A DNA stretch of 64,000 nt. Origin: an uncultured Candidatus Nitrosopumilus sp. Its GTDB lineage: Archaea; Thermoproteota; Nitrososphaeria; Nitrososphaerales; Nitrosopumilaceae. The notes beneath the pieces were generated by a model. That model ran no database searches. It worked only from the letters and a program-made list of their open reading frames with translations, and was not told the origin of the DNA. Shown here in pieces: positions 53,765 through 63,074 of this stretch. Location: the NCBI GenBank assembly GCA_951812645.1, contig CATOSM010000001.1, positions 1,343,560-1,407,559 on the forward strand, read 5' to 3'. Position numbers and translations under genes: made by a program. Within the stretch, counting starts at the first letter, position 1; each line of letters opens with the position of its first letter.

Positions 53765-54631
53765 CAACTTATCTTAAAACTAACCCTTTAGGCAATATTT
53801 GATGATCATTTGGATCCATGAGCTGTTAGTTTCCAAGCTGTACATGAAATTCACCGAGATAACAGACAGATAATGGGATATGATAGAGCCGTTGCTACCA
53901 AAATCTGCCGCCACAGGACGTCCAAGAAGTAATGACCGAACGGTTTTAAACGGAATCGTCTGCGTGCTGGTTTCCGGATGCGGATGGGGTGAGATGCCAA
54001 AAACATGGGTGATGATTCAGCTGCCAATCCAAGGCTAAGAAGATGGCAGGAATTTGGCATATGGAAAAAGATTTTGGGACGTGCAATCAAATCCGCACAC
54101 AAATCGGGCAGGATTAGCCTGGAAAAAATATCAACTGATTCATGTCAATTCCCCCTAAAAAGGGGGTGATGTGATCGGATTTGACGGGTTCAAGAGTCAC
54201 AGGCACGAAATTGCATGTTACAGTGGACGGTACCGGCTTGCCACTATCGATTGTAATGAGCCTTGCAGACATTCACGACAGTACGAAATTTGTAGATGTG
54301 ATGGAATCAATTTCGGATTTCGCAGATGATTCCATGATGGAACAGATAGTTTCAGTTTATGCAGACAGGGGATACGGTTCAAAACCAATCCGTAATCATG
54401 TAAAGTCAAGAAACATCATTCCGTGCATTCCTTTTAGAAAAAACAGCAAGACGGCAAATGATGATGCAGGCAAGTACAGTTACAACAGGACAGGATTCGT
54501 AATGGAGAGGTTCTTTGCCTGGCTGAAAAACGGATTTCACAGAACAAGATATGAAAGAAACACGGGAAATTATCTCGGGCTGGTCAACATTACGTCATTT
54601 TTGATGTATTGCAGGGTTTTAAGATGAGTTG
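53765..54631 (+). mobile_element. IS5-type insertion sequence (IS-C), decayed copy of IS-A type
   Basis: 867 bp bounded by CAACTTATCTTAAAAC at 53765 and its inverse ending TTTTAAGATGAGTTG at 54631. The transposase is on the plus strand and is close to IS-A in sequence (DGTGLPLSIVMS, VMESISDFADDSMMEQIVS). It lies 122 bp from IS-B. It has inserted into a minus-strand gene whose beginning remains at 54632-54836. Confidence 0.8.
53818..54627 (+). pseudogene. IS-C transposase, broken
   Basis: N-terminal part retains MKFTEITDR followed at once by a stop; later frameshifts lie near 54000 and near 54195 (FDGFK region). From 54236 to the end the catalytic part is open: TVDGTGLPLS, SVYADRGYGS and VMERFFAWLKN carry the expected acidic residues. 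Not able to make a full transposase without repair. Confidence 0.8.
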
Positions 54632-54836
54632 ATAGTAAGATGTTTTGTGTTGGTACTCTTGGTCTGATTTCGTCATCAATTTTTTGTGGACATCTTAAAA
54701 CAGAAGAGTTGTGTTTAATAATTTTAGATGTTGTATCGGCAACAGTATCAATTATCGCATCATACACTTCATCATGGGTTGAATCCAAATACCTTTGAAA
54801 AACACTGTTAAAATGTACGTGGATTACAGAAGCCAT
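54632..54836 (-). pseudogene. Gene start cut by IS-C
   Basis: From ATG at 54836 it reads MASVIHVHFNSVFQRYLDST then NSSVLRCPQKIDDEIRP and runs into the IS-C right end at 54631. No downstream remainder is found on the other side of IS-C/IS-B, so the 3' part was deleted. Family unknown. Confidence 0.5.
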
Positions 54837-54857
54837 GATAATTCAAAAAGATGATGA

Positions 54858-54947
54858 TTATTTTTTGGGATTGTTACGATATTCCGTAAAAATCTTGTCG
54901 TCTTCTTTACCCCATTTTGGGGTTGGTTTAAGTTCAGACTTTTCCAT
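54858..54947 (-). CDS. 29-aa micro-ORF upstream of the cut gene
   Basis: 29 codons starting MEKSELKPTPKWGKEDDKIF and ending in basic residues; 21 bp before the truncated gene on the same strand. Its position (small charged ORF ahead of a larger gene) resembles a toxin-antitoxin arrangement, but nothing in the sequence confirms it. Confidence 0.35.
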   Translation of the reverse strand: MEKSELKPTPKWGKEDDKIFTEYRNNPKK

Positions 54948-55066
54948 TACTGTTTTAACGTTTGAATCCTATATAATAATTAATGATTAATTGTTTTAAA
55001 TCACAATATCATCAGAAAAATTTGTATTTTTGTATAATTTTATATACGTCAAACACTCATTATATC

Positions 55067-55371
55067 GAACTCATCCCAAAACCGGCCATTCGGGCAGTTT
55101 CCGAGACCGTCTGGGATCTGTTCATCGCCAAACACAGTACATTCTCATGAAATTTCAAGGGCCGGCAGATTCACAATGCGTGCAGCGTGGAATCATTATC
55201 AGGCGGTGCAGGATGAGCATGGTACGGCACATCCTGACGTGAGACGATTTCATACCTGGGACAAAACCTACACCTCAGACAGATCAGGCCAGAATATATC
55301 GCAGCTGGGCCAAAAACAAACGGCCTTTGCGGAACCGACAGTTTATTAACCCTTCTGATCACAGGTATTCC
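55067..55371 (+). repeat. Leader repeat, copy 3 of 3
   Basis: 305 bp, about 90% identical to the other two leaders by eye. Opens GAACTCATCCCAAAACC. In this copy the single-base difference near 55215 leaves one continuous frame (DEHGTAHPDVRRFHTWDK, DRSGQNISQLGQKQT) across the point where copies 1 and 2 are shifted, supporting a coding origin of the leader. TATA box TTTATTAA at 55342-55349. Confidence 0.8.
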
Positions 55372-57036
55372 ATGAGAAAATTGACCGCCTTACAATATAC
55401 GATATTTATGATTGCGGCACTTGCCATGCTGATTGCGGTTCCTTCCGCATATGCAGCTACTGTTCAAGTTGCCCAGAACAGCAATGTTGACATCATTCAA
55501 AATTTGATTAATAATGCTGGTGATGGGGATACTTTGGTCTTTGCTGATGGCACCTATGCTGATATTAACGATTTGAACGTGACAAAATCATTGACGTTAA
55601 AGCCTCAAAATTCGGATAGCGTAACCTTTACTGGATATACGCAGTTTAGAATACTGTCAAGTAATGTAGTAATTGCCGGATTTGTCTTTGACAAAGTAAC
55701 CCAGACACCTATTATTACAAAACATGATGGTACATCAAATATACAGAATATCACCATTGCGAACAATACCATATCTAACACCACGTTCCACGGATTGTAT
55801 CTAATTGCACACAATGCTGTTTCTGGTGATTATTCACTACAAAATCTTGTGATTAAAGACAACACGTTTGAGAATATCGGGTTTTACAATGAAGATAATC
55901 CTGGCTTTCGTAAAGCAACCAACGTAAAATCTGCAATATTTAGTCCGGCAACACATGTTGGTGCATTTCCTAACTTGGAAATATCCGGAAACACGGTAAC
56001 CAATGCAACATATGCAGGCATTGCAATGGGTGGCGTTAATGATGGCGTAATCAAAGACAATGTGATTAACAACACTGATTCAGGGGCCATTGTAATGACT
56101 ATGAATATATCATCTCTTCACATAGAAAACAATACGATTGCCAATGCCATAAGTGATGCCTGGTACCAGCACAGTAACCCTGCCAGAAATGATCATGTAA
56201 AGCTTGGAGAGTTAAAGGAATCTGCAATAACCGTATGGGCCGGTGCTCAAAACGTCTACATACGTAATAACACTATCAGTGATAGTAAGGCAGGCGTGTT
56301 ATTCTGTTCCGGAATATGCATGCCCAACCCTTCAAACCTTAAACTTTCATTACCTCAAGCATATCATGTTGACACAAATCGTAAGGTCACTAATTCTAAC
56401 GTCACGCACAACACGTTTGAGAATATAGATGGCTTTGAGCTTGACAATCAAGCATCAAATACGATGGTTGCAACGCACAACTATTACGGGGTAGCCGTAC
56501 CTGACTTTACAAAAATATTATCCGGAGATGTACATTACAATCCATACTATAGTGATCCGGAACGCAGGGTACTGGTAGATGACGGCAAGGGGACGGTACA
56601 AAAGTCAACTGCAGACCTTGACGTATCAGACGTGTGCTCCATATCCCTTGGAACCTACATCATGGACTTTGCAGACGCAAAATACGGCGCCACGTCTGGC
56701 ATTGTACAAAACCAAATCAAAAATGCCGGCAACCAGGATCTTGGGGGAATAAAGTTTACCTCTACCGGATGGCAAAAGCCTGACGGCTCTGCCCTTTCTA
56801 ATGCCATATCCAAGGTCGGCACCGATGTCACCAGTTCGGCATCCTATACTCCTATCCCCACTAATCAGGCCGGCATCAACTTTAACGCTGCCAACTTTAC
56901 CGGATCAAACACGCTTCCAGCCTCAGGATCCCCTGATTCTGCACTGGTCGGCTTTGTGCTTGACCTTACCGGCGTTGCAACAGGCGCCGGTGTCACCGTC
57001 ACAGAATCCGTAACGTATTCTGCAACCTGCAGCTAG
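55372..57036 (+). CDS. Secreted right-handed beta-helix surface protein, copy 3
   Basis: 554 aa from ATG at 55372, the same position relative to the leader as in the other copies (the frame is open to 55327). Signal peptide nearly the same as copies 1-2. The beta-helix (about 30-385) is strongly diverged, with rungs such as ITIANNTISNTTFHGL, so only the fold is shared. C-terminal domain from VQKSTADLDVSDVCSI onward is close to the others. Exported, no anchor. Confidence 0.83.
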   Translation: MRKLTALQYTIFMIAALAMLIAVPSAYAATVQVAQNSNVDIIQNLINNAGDGDTLVFADGTYADINDLNVTKSLTLKPQNSDSVTFTGYTQFRILSSNVVIAGFVFDKVTQTPIITKHDGTSNIQNITIANNTISNTTFHGLYLIAHNAVSGDYSLQNLVIKDNTFENIGFYNEDNPGFRKATNVKSAIFSPATHVGAFPNLEISGNTVTNATYAGIAMGGVNDGVIKDNVINNTDSGAIVMTMNISSLHIENNTIANAISDAWYQHSNPARNDHVKLGELKESAITVWAGAQNVYIRNNTISDSKAGVLFCSGICMPNPSNLKLSLPQAYHVDTNRKVTNSNVTHNTFENIDGFELDNQASNTMVATHNYYGVAVPDFTKILSGDVHYNPYYSDPERRVLVDDGKGTVQKSTADLDVSDVCSISLGTYIMDFADAKYGATSGIVQNQIKNAGNQDLGGIKFTSTGWQKPDGSALSNAISKVGTDVTSSASYTPIPTNQAGINFNAANFTGSNTLPASGSPDSALVGFVLDLTGVATGAGVTVTESVTYSATCS

Positions 57037-57385
57037 GAATCCGACTGCACGGCCCCAAGGTACGGCAGCCATGTTTTCCCCTTTTGCCATGATGCCGCAA
57101 TATGGTACATTACGGACTCGGCAAAAACATAACCGACCCATCCCATTACTCTCCAATACATCATGATGCATGCCAGGCAGACCAATTCCGGATGGTTCCC
57201 ACAATTCCTTTCATGCCTTGCCACAGTTCTTCCCGGCCCGCACCTGAGCCAGGCAAGGAAACCTCTCAACGGCAAATCCTGCCTGTACATGTTTTGTACA
57301 TTCCCTGGCACAACGAATCTGGAATTCCTGCAGGGAATGCAGCATCTGATTCCGTGACATCTGCAAGTCTCCGATGCATGCCGCA
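57037..57385 (-). pseudogene. Transposase C-terminal relic behind beta-helix copy 3
   Basis: Homologous to 29021-29358, with the same inverted transposase C-terminal pieces in broken frames. It joins head-to-head with the truncated IS-D at about 57390, so parts of two oppositely oriented elements meet there. Confidence 0.7.
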
Positions 57386-57389
57386 TCAT

Positions 57390-57999
57390 AGCCCCACCTT
57401 TTTGGCAGTAATTGATGAATATGGAAAAGGATTCTATTCAGTTCAATCAAATCCGCACACAGACAGGGAAAGATTTGCCTGCAAAAAATATCGATTGATT
57501 CATAATCAGCTGCCGCCAAAAAAGGGGGGACAAACAGGATATGACGGGTTCAGGAGGATCCTGGGCACAAAGATTCACGTTGCAGCAGACGGGACAGGAC
57601 TGCCAATCCCAATTAGGGCCAGCCCTGCAAATGTCCATGACAGTACGAAATTCATCGATGTGTCAGAAGACATCTCAGAACCTGCAGGTGACGGTTTGAT
57701 ACGGCAGATCATCTCAGCGTATGCCGACAGGGGATACGATGTGGCATGCATCAGAGACTATCTGGGATGGCATGGGATTGACTGTTGCATTCCATACAAA
57801 AGGAACTCAAGGAACGTTGCACAAAACAGGAATCAAAAGCATTATGGCAAGACAAGGTTTGTCGTAGAGCGGTTCTTTGCCTGGCTCAAGTGCGGACTTT
57901 ACGGGACGGCAGCCAGATACGAAAGGAACTGTGACAACTATCTTGGATTTGTGTATCTGGCATGCATCATGATGCATTGGAGGGTTTTAGGATAAGTTC
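57390..57999 (+). mobile_element. Truncated IS5-type element (IS-D)
   Basis: Right end GGTTTTAGGATAAGTTC finishes at 57999; the left end is missing. It forms the right boundary of the third beta-helix cassette, whose leader begins with the inverse-like GAACTCATCCCAAAACC at 55067. The transposase pieces are of the IS-B subtype. Confidence 0.7.
57409..57995 (+). pseudogene. IS-D transposase, 5'-truncated
   Basis: Starts inside the protein, within sequence corresponding to the end of the N-terminal frame (the frame shift region PPKKGGQTGYDGFRR is present), and then gives an intact catalytic half: VAADGTGLPIPIRASPANVH, SAYADRGYDVAC and VVERFFAWLKCG, ending MMHWRVLG. Without the N-terminal HTH it is inactive. 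Confidence 0.75.
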
Positions 58000-58019
58000 C
58001 ACGTATTAAGCACTCATTG

Positions 58020-58195
58020 TTTTTGAGAAAAACACAGGTAGTTGAGTTTTGGAGGGGTAGTGATTTTCTATTTTCAACATATTTGATAAATTCATCTTTG
58101 TTTATCCCTAACGCTACAAAACGATCTTTTGTCTTTCTTGAGAATTTGTTTGAGGACCAGAGGATAGAAATCGTTTAGAGCAATCGCCAGTCTTT
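58020..58195 (-). pseudogene. Unidentified coding remnant
   Basis: Minus-strand frame with RFVALGINKDEFIKYVENRK preceded, in another frame, by LAIALNDFYPLVLKQILKK. Looks like the C-terminal end of a protein carrying one frameshift and cut by the IS-D end. Family not recognised. Confidence 0.35.
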
Positions 58196-59587
58196 CTACA
58201 TTGCCATATTGGGAGCAATTTGATTCTTTGGTTTGACATCAATAGGTGAGGCTTCAGATTCCATTTTATCTATATTGACGCCAATGCCTGCCATATCATC
58301 CAAATAATCAGGATATGAAATGTCAATTTTGTGGGCCTCTTTAATTACGGAGCATCCACTACGAATACCAATTAAAGACAATGCCATTGCAACTCTGTGG
58401 TCAGTAACTCCTTGATCACCCTTTGCACTGAATACATATTCTTTTTCAGGCAAATCAATTTGATGTACAGTCATTTCATCAGATTTAGATTCTACCTTAA
58501 CGCCATATTTTGTCAGTTCACGCTCAATTACTGCAACCCTGTCAGTTTCCTTGGAACGAATTTGTGGCATATTGTATAATCTCATTTTTCCTTTAGCATA
58601 CAATCCTAACACAGATAATACCGGGAATAAATCAGGAGCGTCAATCAAATCAACTTCAATCCCATGTAAATCAAACGGACCTTTTACAATCAAATCATTT
58701 CCATCTTCTTCAATTACTGCACCCATTTGTCTGAGAATATCTACAATTCTTTTATCTCCTTGTTGATCATTCGGATTTAATCCCCTTACTCTAATGTCAG
58801 AACTGACTAAACATGCAGCTGCCAAAGGAAATGCCGCCTGCGAATAGTCTCCAGGAATTTCATATTCATCAGGTTTTGTGTAATTTTGTTGTGATTTTAT
58901 TTTGTATGTCAACAAATCCGAAGAGGATTCTATATCCAAACCAAATTTACGCAATACTTCCAAAGTCATTCTCACATAAGGTTTGGAAACAACAGTGTCT
59001 TTTACCTTAATTTCAACATCATTTTTTGCAAAATTACCAATCAATAGTAATGATGTAAGATACTGAGAACTTTCTTTACAAGAAATTTCTACTTTGCCAC
59101 CAGTAATAGAACCGGTTGCATTGACAAATATTGGCGCATATTCGGCAACTTTGCCACTAGGATCATTTCTTACAATACCGGTAACATCAGCACCCAAATC
59201 CCTTAAAGCGTCAAGTAATGGTTTTGTAGGTCTGTTTTGTAATGAAGAATCACCGGTTATGATCACTCTGCCAGTTGCCAAGCTAGCCAGGGCTACTGCA
59301 ATTCGCATAGCAGTTCCAGAATTTCCAACATCAATTGGGTCTACTGTATGAGGATACCCTTTTACTCCTTTAACCTTAATATTTTTTCCATCCCATTCAA
59401 CAAAAGCACCCAGTTGTCTGCATGCTCTAATCATAGCGGCATTTGCATCAGAATTTGAAGGGTTTTGAATCAGTGTACTACTACCGTAAAGGGATGCAGC
59501 TGCAATTGCCCTATGAGTATAAGACTTGGAACCTGGAGCAGTTATTTCTCCTTTCAAATTTGTAGATTTTTTAATTAAAGCGTTCAT
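58196..59587 (-). CDS. aroA: 3-phosphoshikimate 1-carboxyvinyltransferase (EPSP synthase)
   Basis: Condenses shikimate 3-phosphate with PEP in chorismate synthesis. 463 aa from ATG at 59587. It has PGSKSYTHRA (substrate Lys/Ser/Arg), the DVGNSGTAMRI loop, QNRPTKPLLD, and the C-terminal KGDQGVTDHRVAMALSL region with the catalytic Asp. About 25-30 residues longer than most AroA proteins, with a Pro/Lys-rich C-terminal tail. Intact. Confidence 0.92.
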   Translation of the reverse strand: MNALIKKSTNLKGEITAPGSKSYTHRAIAAASLYGSSTLIQNPSNSDANAAMIRACRQLGAFVEWDGKNIKVKGVKGYPHTVDPIDVGNSGTAMRIAVALASLATGRVIITGDSSLQNRPTKPLLDALRDLGADVTGIVRNDPSGKVAEYAPIFVNATGSITGGKVEISCKESSQYLTSLLLIGNFAKNDVEIKVKDTVVSKPYVRMTLEVLRKFGLDIESSSDLLTYKIKSQQNYTKPDEYEIPGDYSQAAFPLAAACLVSSDIRVRGLNPNDQQGDKRIVDILRQMGAVIEEDGNDLIVKGPFDLHGIEVDLIDAPDLFPVLSVLGLYAKGKMRLYNMPQIRSKETDRVAVIERELTKYGVKVESKSDEMTVHQIDLPEKEYVFSAKGDQGVTDHRVAMALSLIGIRSGCSVIKEAHKIDISYPDYLDDMAGIGVNIDKMESEASPIDVKPKNQIAPNMAM

Positions 59588-59761
59588 TATTCTCACAATT
59601 GATGATTTTCCAGGTTCAAGAAAGAGCTCAAATTCTTTTCCAATTTTGATGAAATAATATCGGACAAAATGGAATTTTTAATCAAATATCGACAATTACA
59701 CACAAACAGCCCGGCCATGTTTAGTTTTACTATTATTCTATATATATGCTATAACTATTAT

Positions 59762-59862
59762 CAACTTATCCTAAAACCACAAAACAGTCGTATGTCCGCC
59801 ATATTCTGAAACATCTCTAGCCACTCAAAGTCAGATGCAAATCTTGGTTTTAGGACAGGTTC
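59762..59862. mobile_element. MITE-like element related to IS-B ends
   Basis: About 101 bp with ends CAACTTATCCTAAAACC and GGTTTTAGGACAGGTTC (inverted match at 14 of 17 positions), enclosing no open frame. The ends equal the terminal repeats of the IS5-type elements in this window, so it is a plausible non-autonomous derivative. Confidence 0.65.
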
Positions 59863-59926
59863 ACCCTATTGCCAATACGGGTATTTTGGTTTGATTTGTT
59901 TTATTATTGTGTGACATATGCAGATA

Positions 59927-60112
59927 CTAGTGTTTCTTGGGTTTGCTATGAGAACGGCAGTTTTTGCACCATGACTGCAGTATTGTTTTGCCACGAAATA
60001 TGCGATACCCAAAGACAAACTCTATATCATCATCATATACCCTAATGCCACATTTTGGGCAGGACTTTGTCTTTTTCAATGCATGTATTAGGATGTCGTT
60101 TATGAAAAACAT
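59927..60112 (-). CDS. Small zinc-ribbon protein
   Basis: 61 aa. CPKCG (about 18-22) and CKNCR (about 49-53) form a four-Cys zinc site; the rest is basic. Preceded and followed by transposase debris, so it may be a mobile-element accessory or the remnant of a longer protein, such as an HNH nuclease or a regulator. Modest confidence. Confidence 0.45.
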   Translation of the reverse strand: MFFINDILIHALKKTKSCPKCGIRVYDDDIEFVFGYRIFRGKTILQSWCKNCRSHSKPKKH

Positions 60113-60263
60113 GATCAGAAATACTGATATCCTATGAGTCCATTGCAGAAAAATTTAATCCGTTTGTTTCACGTTATGATGTCATTACGGTATCTGAGTT
60201 AGCTTGACAGATGTAGTTGAGACTTGGGCATAATCATTCTACAAAAAACATCTTAACGATTTC

Positions 60264-60768
60264 TCAGCAGCAAAGCATTCTCTTTACAATTCTTGGATTC
60301 CCTGACTGATAATTTTCCAGTGCTACGACCCTTGTGCAGTTTATACACAAATGTACAGCCCTTTGATTCAGAGTATCCCATTTTGCATCAGTGTCAATTC
60401 CAGGGATTGGAATTTTATTCCTTTTCATGTCTGACTTGTGCCAGACCAAACCTGCTGCCTTTGGCGCAGAACTGTCAACTGATGCAGGTCTGTCATCGAA
60501 CCGGTTTTTCTGATACGAACAGACTTGCCATCGTACCAGCGATATCGCCAGTTGGCAGAACTTGGAATCGCCTGCCAGTGGTTCTTTGGTTTGGAATCTG
60601 AGTCAATCTATCATCAGTGCCTTCAGTCAAAAGAAAACAATGCGGCGTATTGTTACTTGGAACTCTCATCCATGGCTTTATGACGAATGGTTGTACCATC
60701 ATAACTGCAGGGTACACGTACGGTCTAGCCTGCCTGAATACCTCCCCATACAAAGACGGCATTCCCAT
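60264..60768 (-). pseudogene. Transposase relic, same family as 8385-8870
   Basis: From ATG at 60768 (MGMPSLYGEVFRQARPYVYP) it continues as VMMVQPFVIKPWMRVPSNN and RRFQVLPTGDIAGTMASLFV, then loses frame, and resumes as VWHKSDMKRNKIPIPGIDTD. The N-terminal part is the first ~90 residues of a DDE transposase; the rest is fragmentary. This copy shows the beginning that the 8385 relic lacks. Confidence 0.7.
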
Positions 60769-60961
60769 CAAATACAAAACGCCAATAGGAAATGATTCAC
60801 GTCTTATGTCGGCGGGGATTTTTACATTCACGTTGCAATGAAATAATGTTATAAGGATCCTTGGCTTTTTGCATTTGAGTAATTTGGGAATTGACCCAAA
60901 AATTAGAACTAGTTGTGCCCAGGTCTCATTATGATGTCTTTGGATGGGATGAGACATCTGA

Positions 60962-61681
60962 ATGAAATTGAAACCTCATCACACCTTCAAAAATATCTCA
61001 CCATCAGTTTATGAAGAGATTAAAAAACTATCAGTTCAATATATGAAATCCAGATTTTAACAAAAAAGGCTTCCACGGACTGAAGAATCTTTTGACATTT
61101 TATTTGAATCAATCAAAGTGCACTATTACACAAACGGAACATTACTTTTCCAATCAAGCCCAACAAACAGAACACATGCAAAATTGATTTCAGATATGGA
61201 TGAAAAACTTTCATCAAATCTGCCTGATGAAATAGAACAAACTCCTGCTTTGATTCCGTCGAATGTGAAATATGTTGTAGGCTGTGACGAGTCCAGTGCA
61301 GGGGAAACATTCGGCTCGATGTTTCGTGGATGTGCGGCAATTGGTGTTGAAAATTTAAAAAATATCGAAAAAATCTCTGACAATCCGAACATCAGGGAAC
61401 AAGAAGAGTTTGAAATACAGGACAAATACGAGCAGATCAAAAAAGTTTGCAAAGTTTCTCATACAAAGTGCGGGGCAACGGAAATTGACAGGGCTGGCAA
61501 AAACACGCCTCTTGATCAAAAATACGGGGAATTGATTGCAGGTGTAACTTCTGGAAAGAAAGACGAGTGTATGATCATTGACGACTATGGAATCAAGAGG
61601 GGACCAAAATCATTTTTGGACAGACTGCAGTCAGATGGCAACGCAAGGTTCTGTAACATCTTCGGGAGTTTTTTAGATTGA
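60962..61681 (+). pseudogene. RNase HIII-like gene, nonsense codon and truncated end
   Basis: From ATG at 60962 (MKLKPHHTFKNISPS) the frame has a TAA at 61058-61060 and then remains open to 61681. A TBP-like N-terminal region (VHYYTNGTLLFQSS) is followed by an RNase H core with YVVGCDESSAGETFGSMF, similar to the DE-x-G-x-GD motif of RNase HII/HIII, and a later IIDDYGIKRGPKSFLD. The C-terminal helices are absent, cut at the adjacent transposase gene. If translated from an internal start it would be a 187-aa truncated protein. Confidence 0.6.
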
Positions 61682-62809
61682 ATTTTCCTTGTAGAGAGAA
61701 GCATTTTGAATTATTGTCTTCCACTTGTTGTCACCATCAACCCTGATTAATGCAGCTTCAGAAGGCGTAACATCACCGCCTAGACCGCCATGCTCCTTTG
61801 AGAAGTTATACCATAGTTTCAACCCTGCAATTAATGGGGTGTCTTTTTTCTTTAGACCTCTGAATACCTTCTCTCTGTCTCTTATCTCACCATTGAGACG
61901 TTCCATCTTGTTGTTTGCAGGATGGATTTTTCCGCTTTTTCTTTTGCTGTTTATTCCTACATTTGAGACATGATGTGTTTTATTCCCAAATACTCTCTTT
62001 GCAGATTTGGCATAAGCTGGCAAACCGTCAGTGATAAATGCCCTAGGTGTCTTTTGTGTCATGTTTACAGTAGATACCAAAAGCTTGTCTGCTTGGTGTT
62101 GAAACTTTGTATCTGCCATCTCACCAATCAGCCAGAATCTGGTCTCGTCATCCATCGTACTAAACAGGTAATTCATCTTGCCTGAAACTCGAATAAATGC
62201 CTCATCTGCCCTTATCCAGTCTCCGACTCTTGGAACAATTTTATCGACATATTCAGAACCAAGTTTGGAATATTGAGCAACCCATCGGTATATTGTCATG
62301 TGAGATATTTTAATTCCCATTCTTCTATACTGTCTTGAAATATCCCGTACACTCATTCCTGAGAAATACATCTCCAAAGAACCTGTAATGGTGCCATCAT
62401 TATTTTGTTTTTTCTCAAATCCGAAATTTGTGATAAATCGCTTCTTACAATCTAAACATTTGAATCTCTGAACTTTGTTCTTTTTGGTTTGTCTCATTCC
62501 ATCTTTCCTTATCTTGCCAGAATCACAGTATTTGCATAGTTGTAATTTACTTCGTTCCATAATTCTAAAAGTATTGTTTCGATAACATTGATTGTTTTTA
62601 ATAATCTCTAAAACTATCTTAATATGCTTGCAATCGGATTTCCTAACAAGGTGATCCTTGCATTGGCAAACCAAACCATTGTCAGTCTTGGATACAATGT
62701 AACGATTTTCAGGGTTGGTCTGGGATCTTACGCTAAAAGAATTTGAATCCAGTTGGGAGCAACAACCCCTAGTTTCCATCATCTGCTTGGCTCTTTGATT
62801 TCTTGCATT
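61673..62809 (-). CDS. Transposase with SWIM and zinc-ribbon domains
   Basis: 378 aa from MNARNQRAKQMME (frame open to 62827). N-terminal SWIM-type zinc finger (CQCKDHLVRKSDCKHIK), then a zinc ribbon (CKYCDSGKIRKDG...CLDCKKRF), an HTH (MSVRDISRQYRRMGIKIS), and a DDE catalytic core with ADEAFI, ITDGLPAY and ERLNGEIRDRE. Layout resembles IS6/IS240-like archaeal transposases. Intact; probably the gene responsible for cutting the RNase HIII-like gene. IS ends not identified. Confidence 0.85.
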   Translation of the reverse strand, partial: NARNQRAKQMMETRGCCSQLDSNSFSVRSQTNPENRYIVSKTDNGLVCQCKDHLVRKSDCKHIKIVLEIIKNNQCYRNNTFRIMERSKLQLCKYCDSGKIRKDGMRQTKKNKVQRFKCLDCKKRFITNFGFEKKQNNDGTITGSLEMYFSGMSVRDISRQYRRMGIKISHMTIYRWVAQYSKLGSEYVDKIVPRVGDWIRADEAFIRVSGKMNYLFSTMDDETRFWLIGEMADTKFQHQADKLLVSTVNMTQKTPRAFITDGLPAYAKSAKRVFGNKTHHVSNVGINSKRKSGKIHPANNKMERLNGEIRDREKVFRGLKKKDTPLIAGLKLWYNFSKEHGGLGGDVTPSEAALIRVDGDNKWKTIIQNASLYKENSI

Positions 62810-62814
62810 CATGC

Positions 62815-62900
62815 AATAAGGTAACATTTACGGTAATATAAGCATAAGGTAACAAATAAGGTAATAAGGTAACAATAAATACCCTTACCTTTTATGTTAC
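62815..62900. repeat. AAGGTAA-type iterons before the AbrB gene
   Basis: The unit ATAAGGTAACA or a close variant occurs at about 62816, 62844, 62856 and 62865 in direct orientation, and an inverted ACCTTTTATGTTAC-like copy lies near 62887-62900. This is compatible with a repeated operator, perhaps for the AbrB-like protein encoded just downstream, or with transposase binding sites. Confidence 0.55.
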
Positions 62901-62906
62901 ATTATT

Positions 62907-63074
62907 ATGGTTGAAACTACCAAACTGTCACAGGCAAACACTGCCAAATCCTTGAGAACTATTGTGCCGATTCATATTGTCAACCAGATGGGTTTGAGTC
63001 AGGGTGATCAGATAGACTGGGAGTTGGACAAGGAAGGCAGTCAATGGATGGCAAAGGTGACCAAAAGGAAATGA
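62907..63074 (+). CDS. SpoVT/AbrB-like DNA-binding protein
   Basis: 55 aa. LRTIVPIHIVNQMGLSQGDQ and IDWELDKEG give the swapped-hairpin AbrB pattern; such proteins act as antitoxins or repressors. ATG follows the iterons by a few bases. Its stop overlaps the start of the methyltransferase by 3 nt, so the two are translationally coupled and the protein may autoregulate the operon through the repeats. Confidence 0.8.
   Translation: MVETTKLSQANTAKSLRTIVPIHIVNQMGLSQGDQIDWELDKEGSQWMAKVTKRK

Noticed and set aside
57102-57995. Long 297-codon open frame spanning two transposase relics
   Set aside because: The first ~90 codons cross, in antisense, the inverted relic behind the beta-helix gene; only the part from about 57409 is true transposase sequence.
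60493-60957. 154-codon frame as one intact gene
   Set aside because: Only the part from the ATG at 60768 matches the transposase family and it then breaks; the first 63 codons have no match to the other relic.
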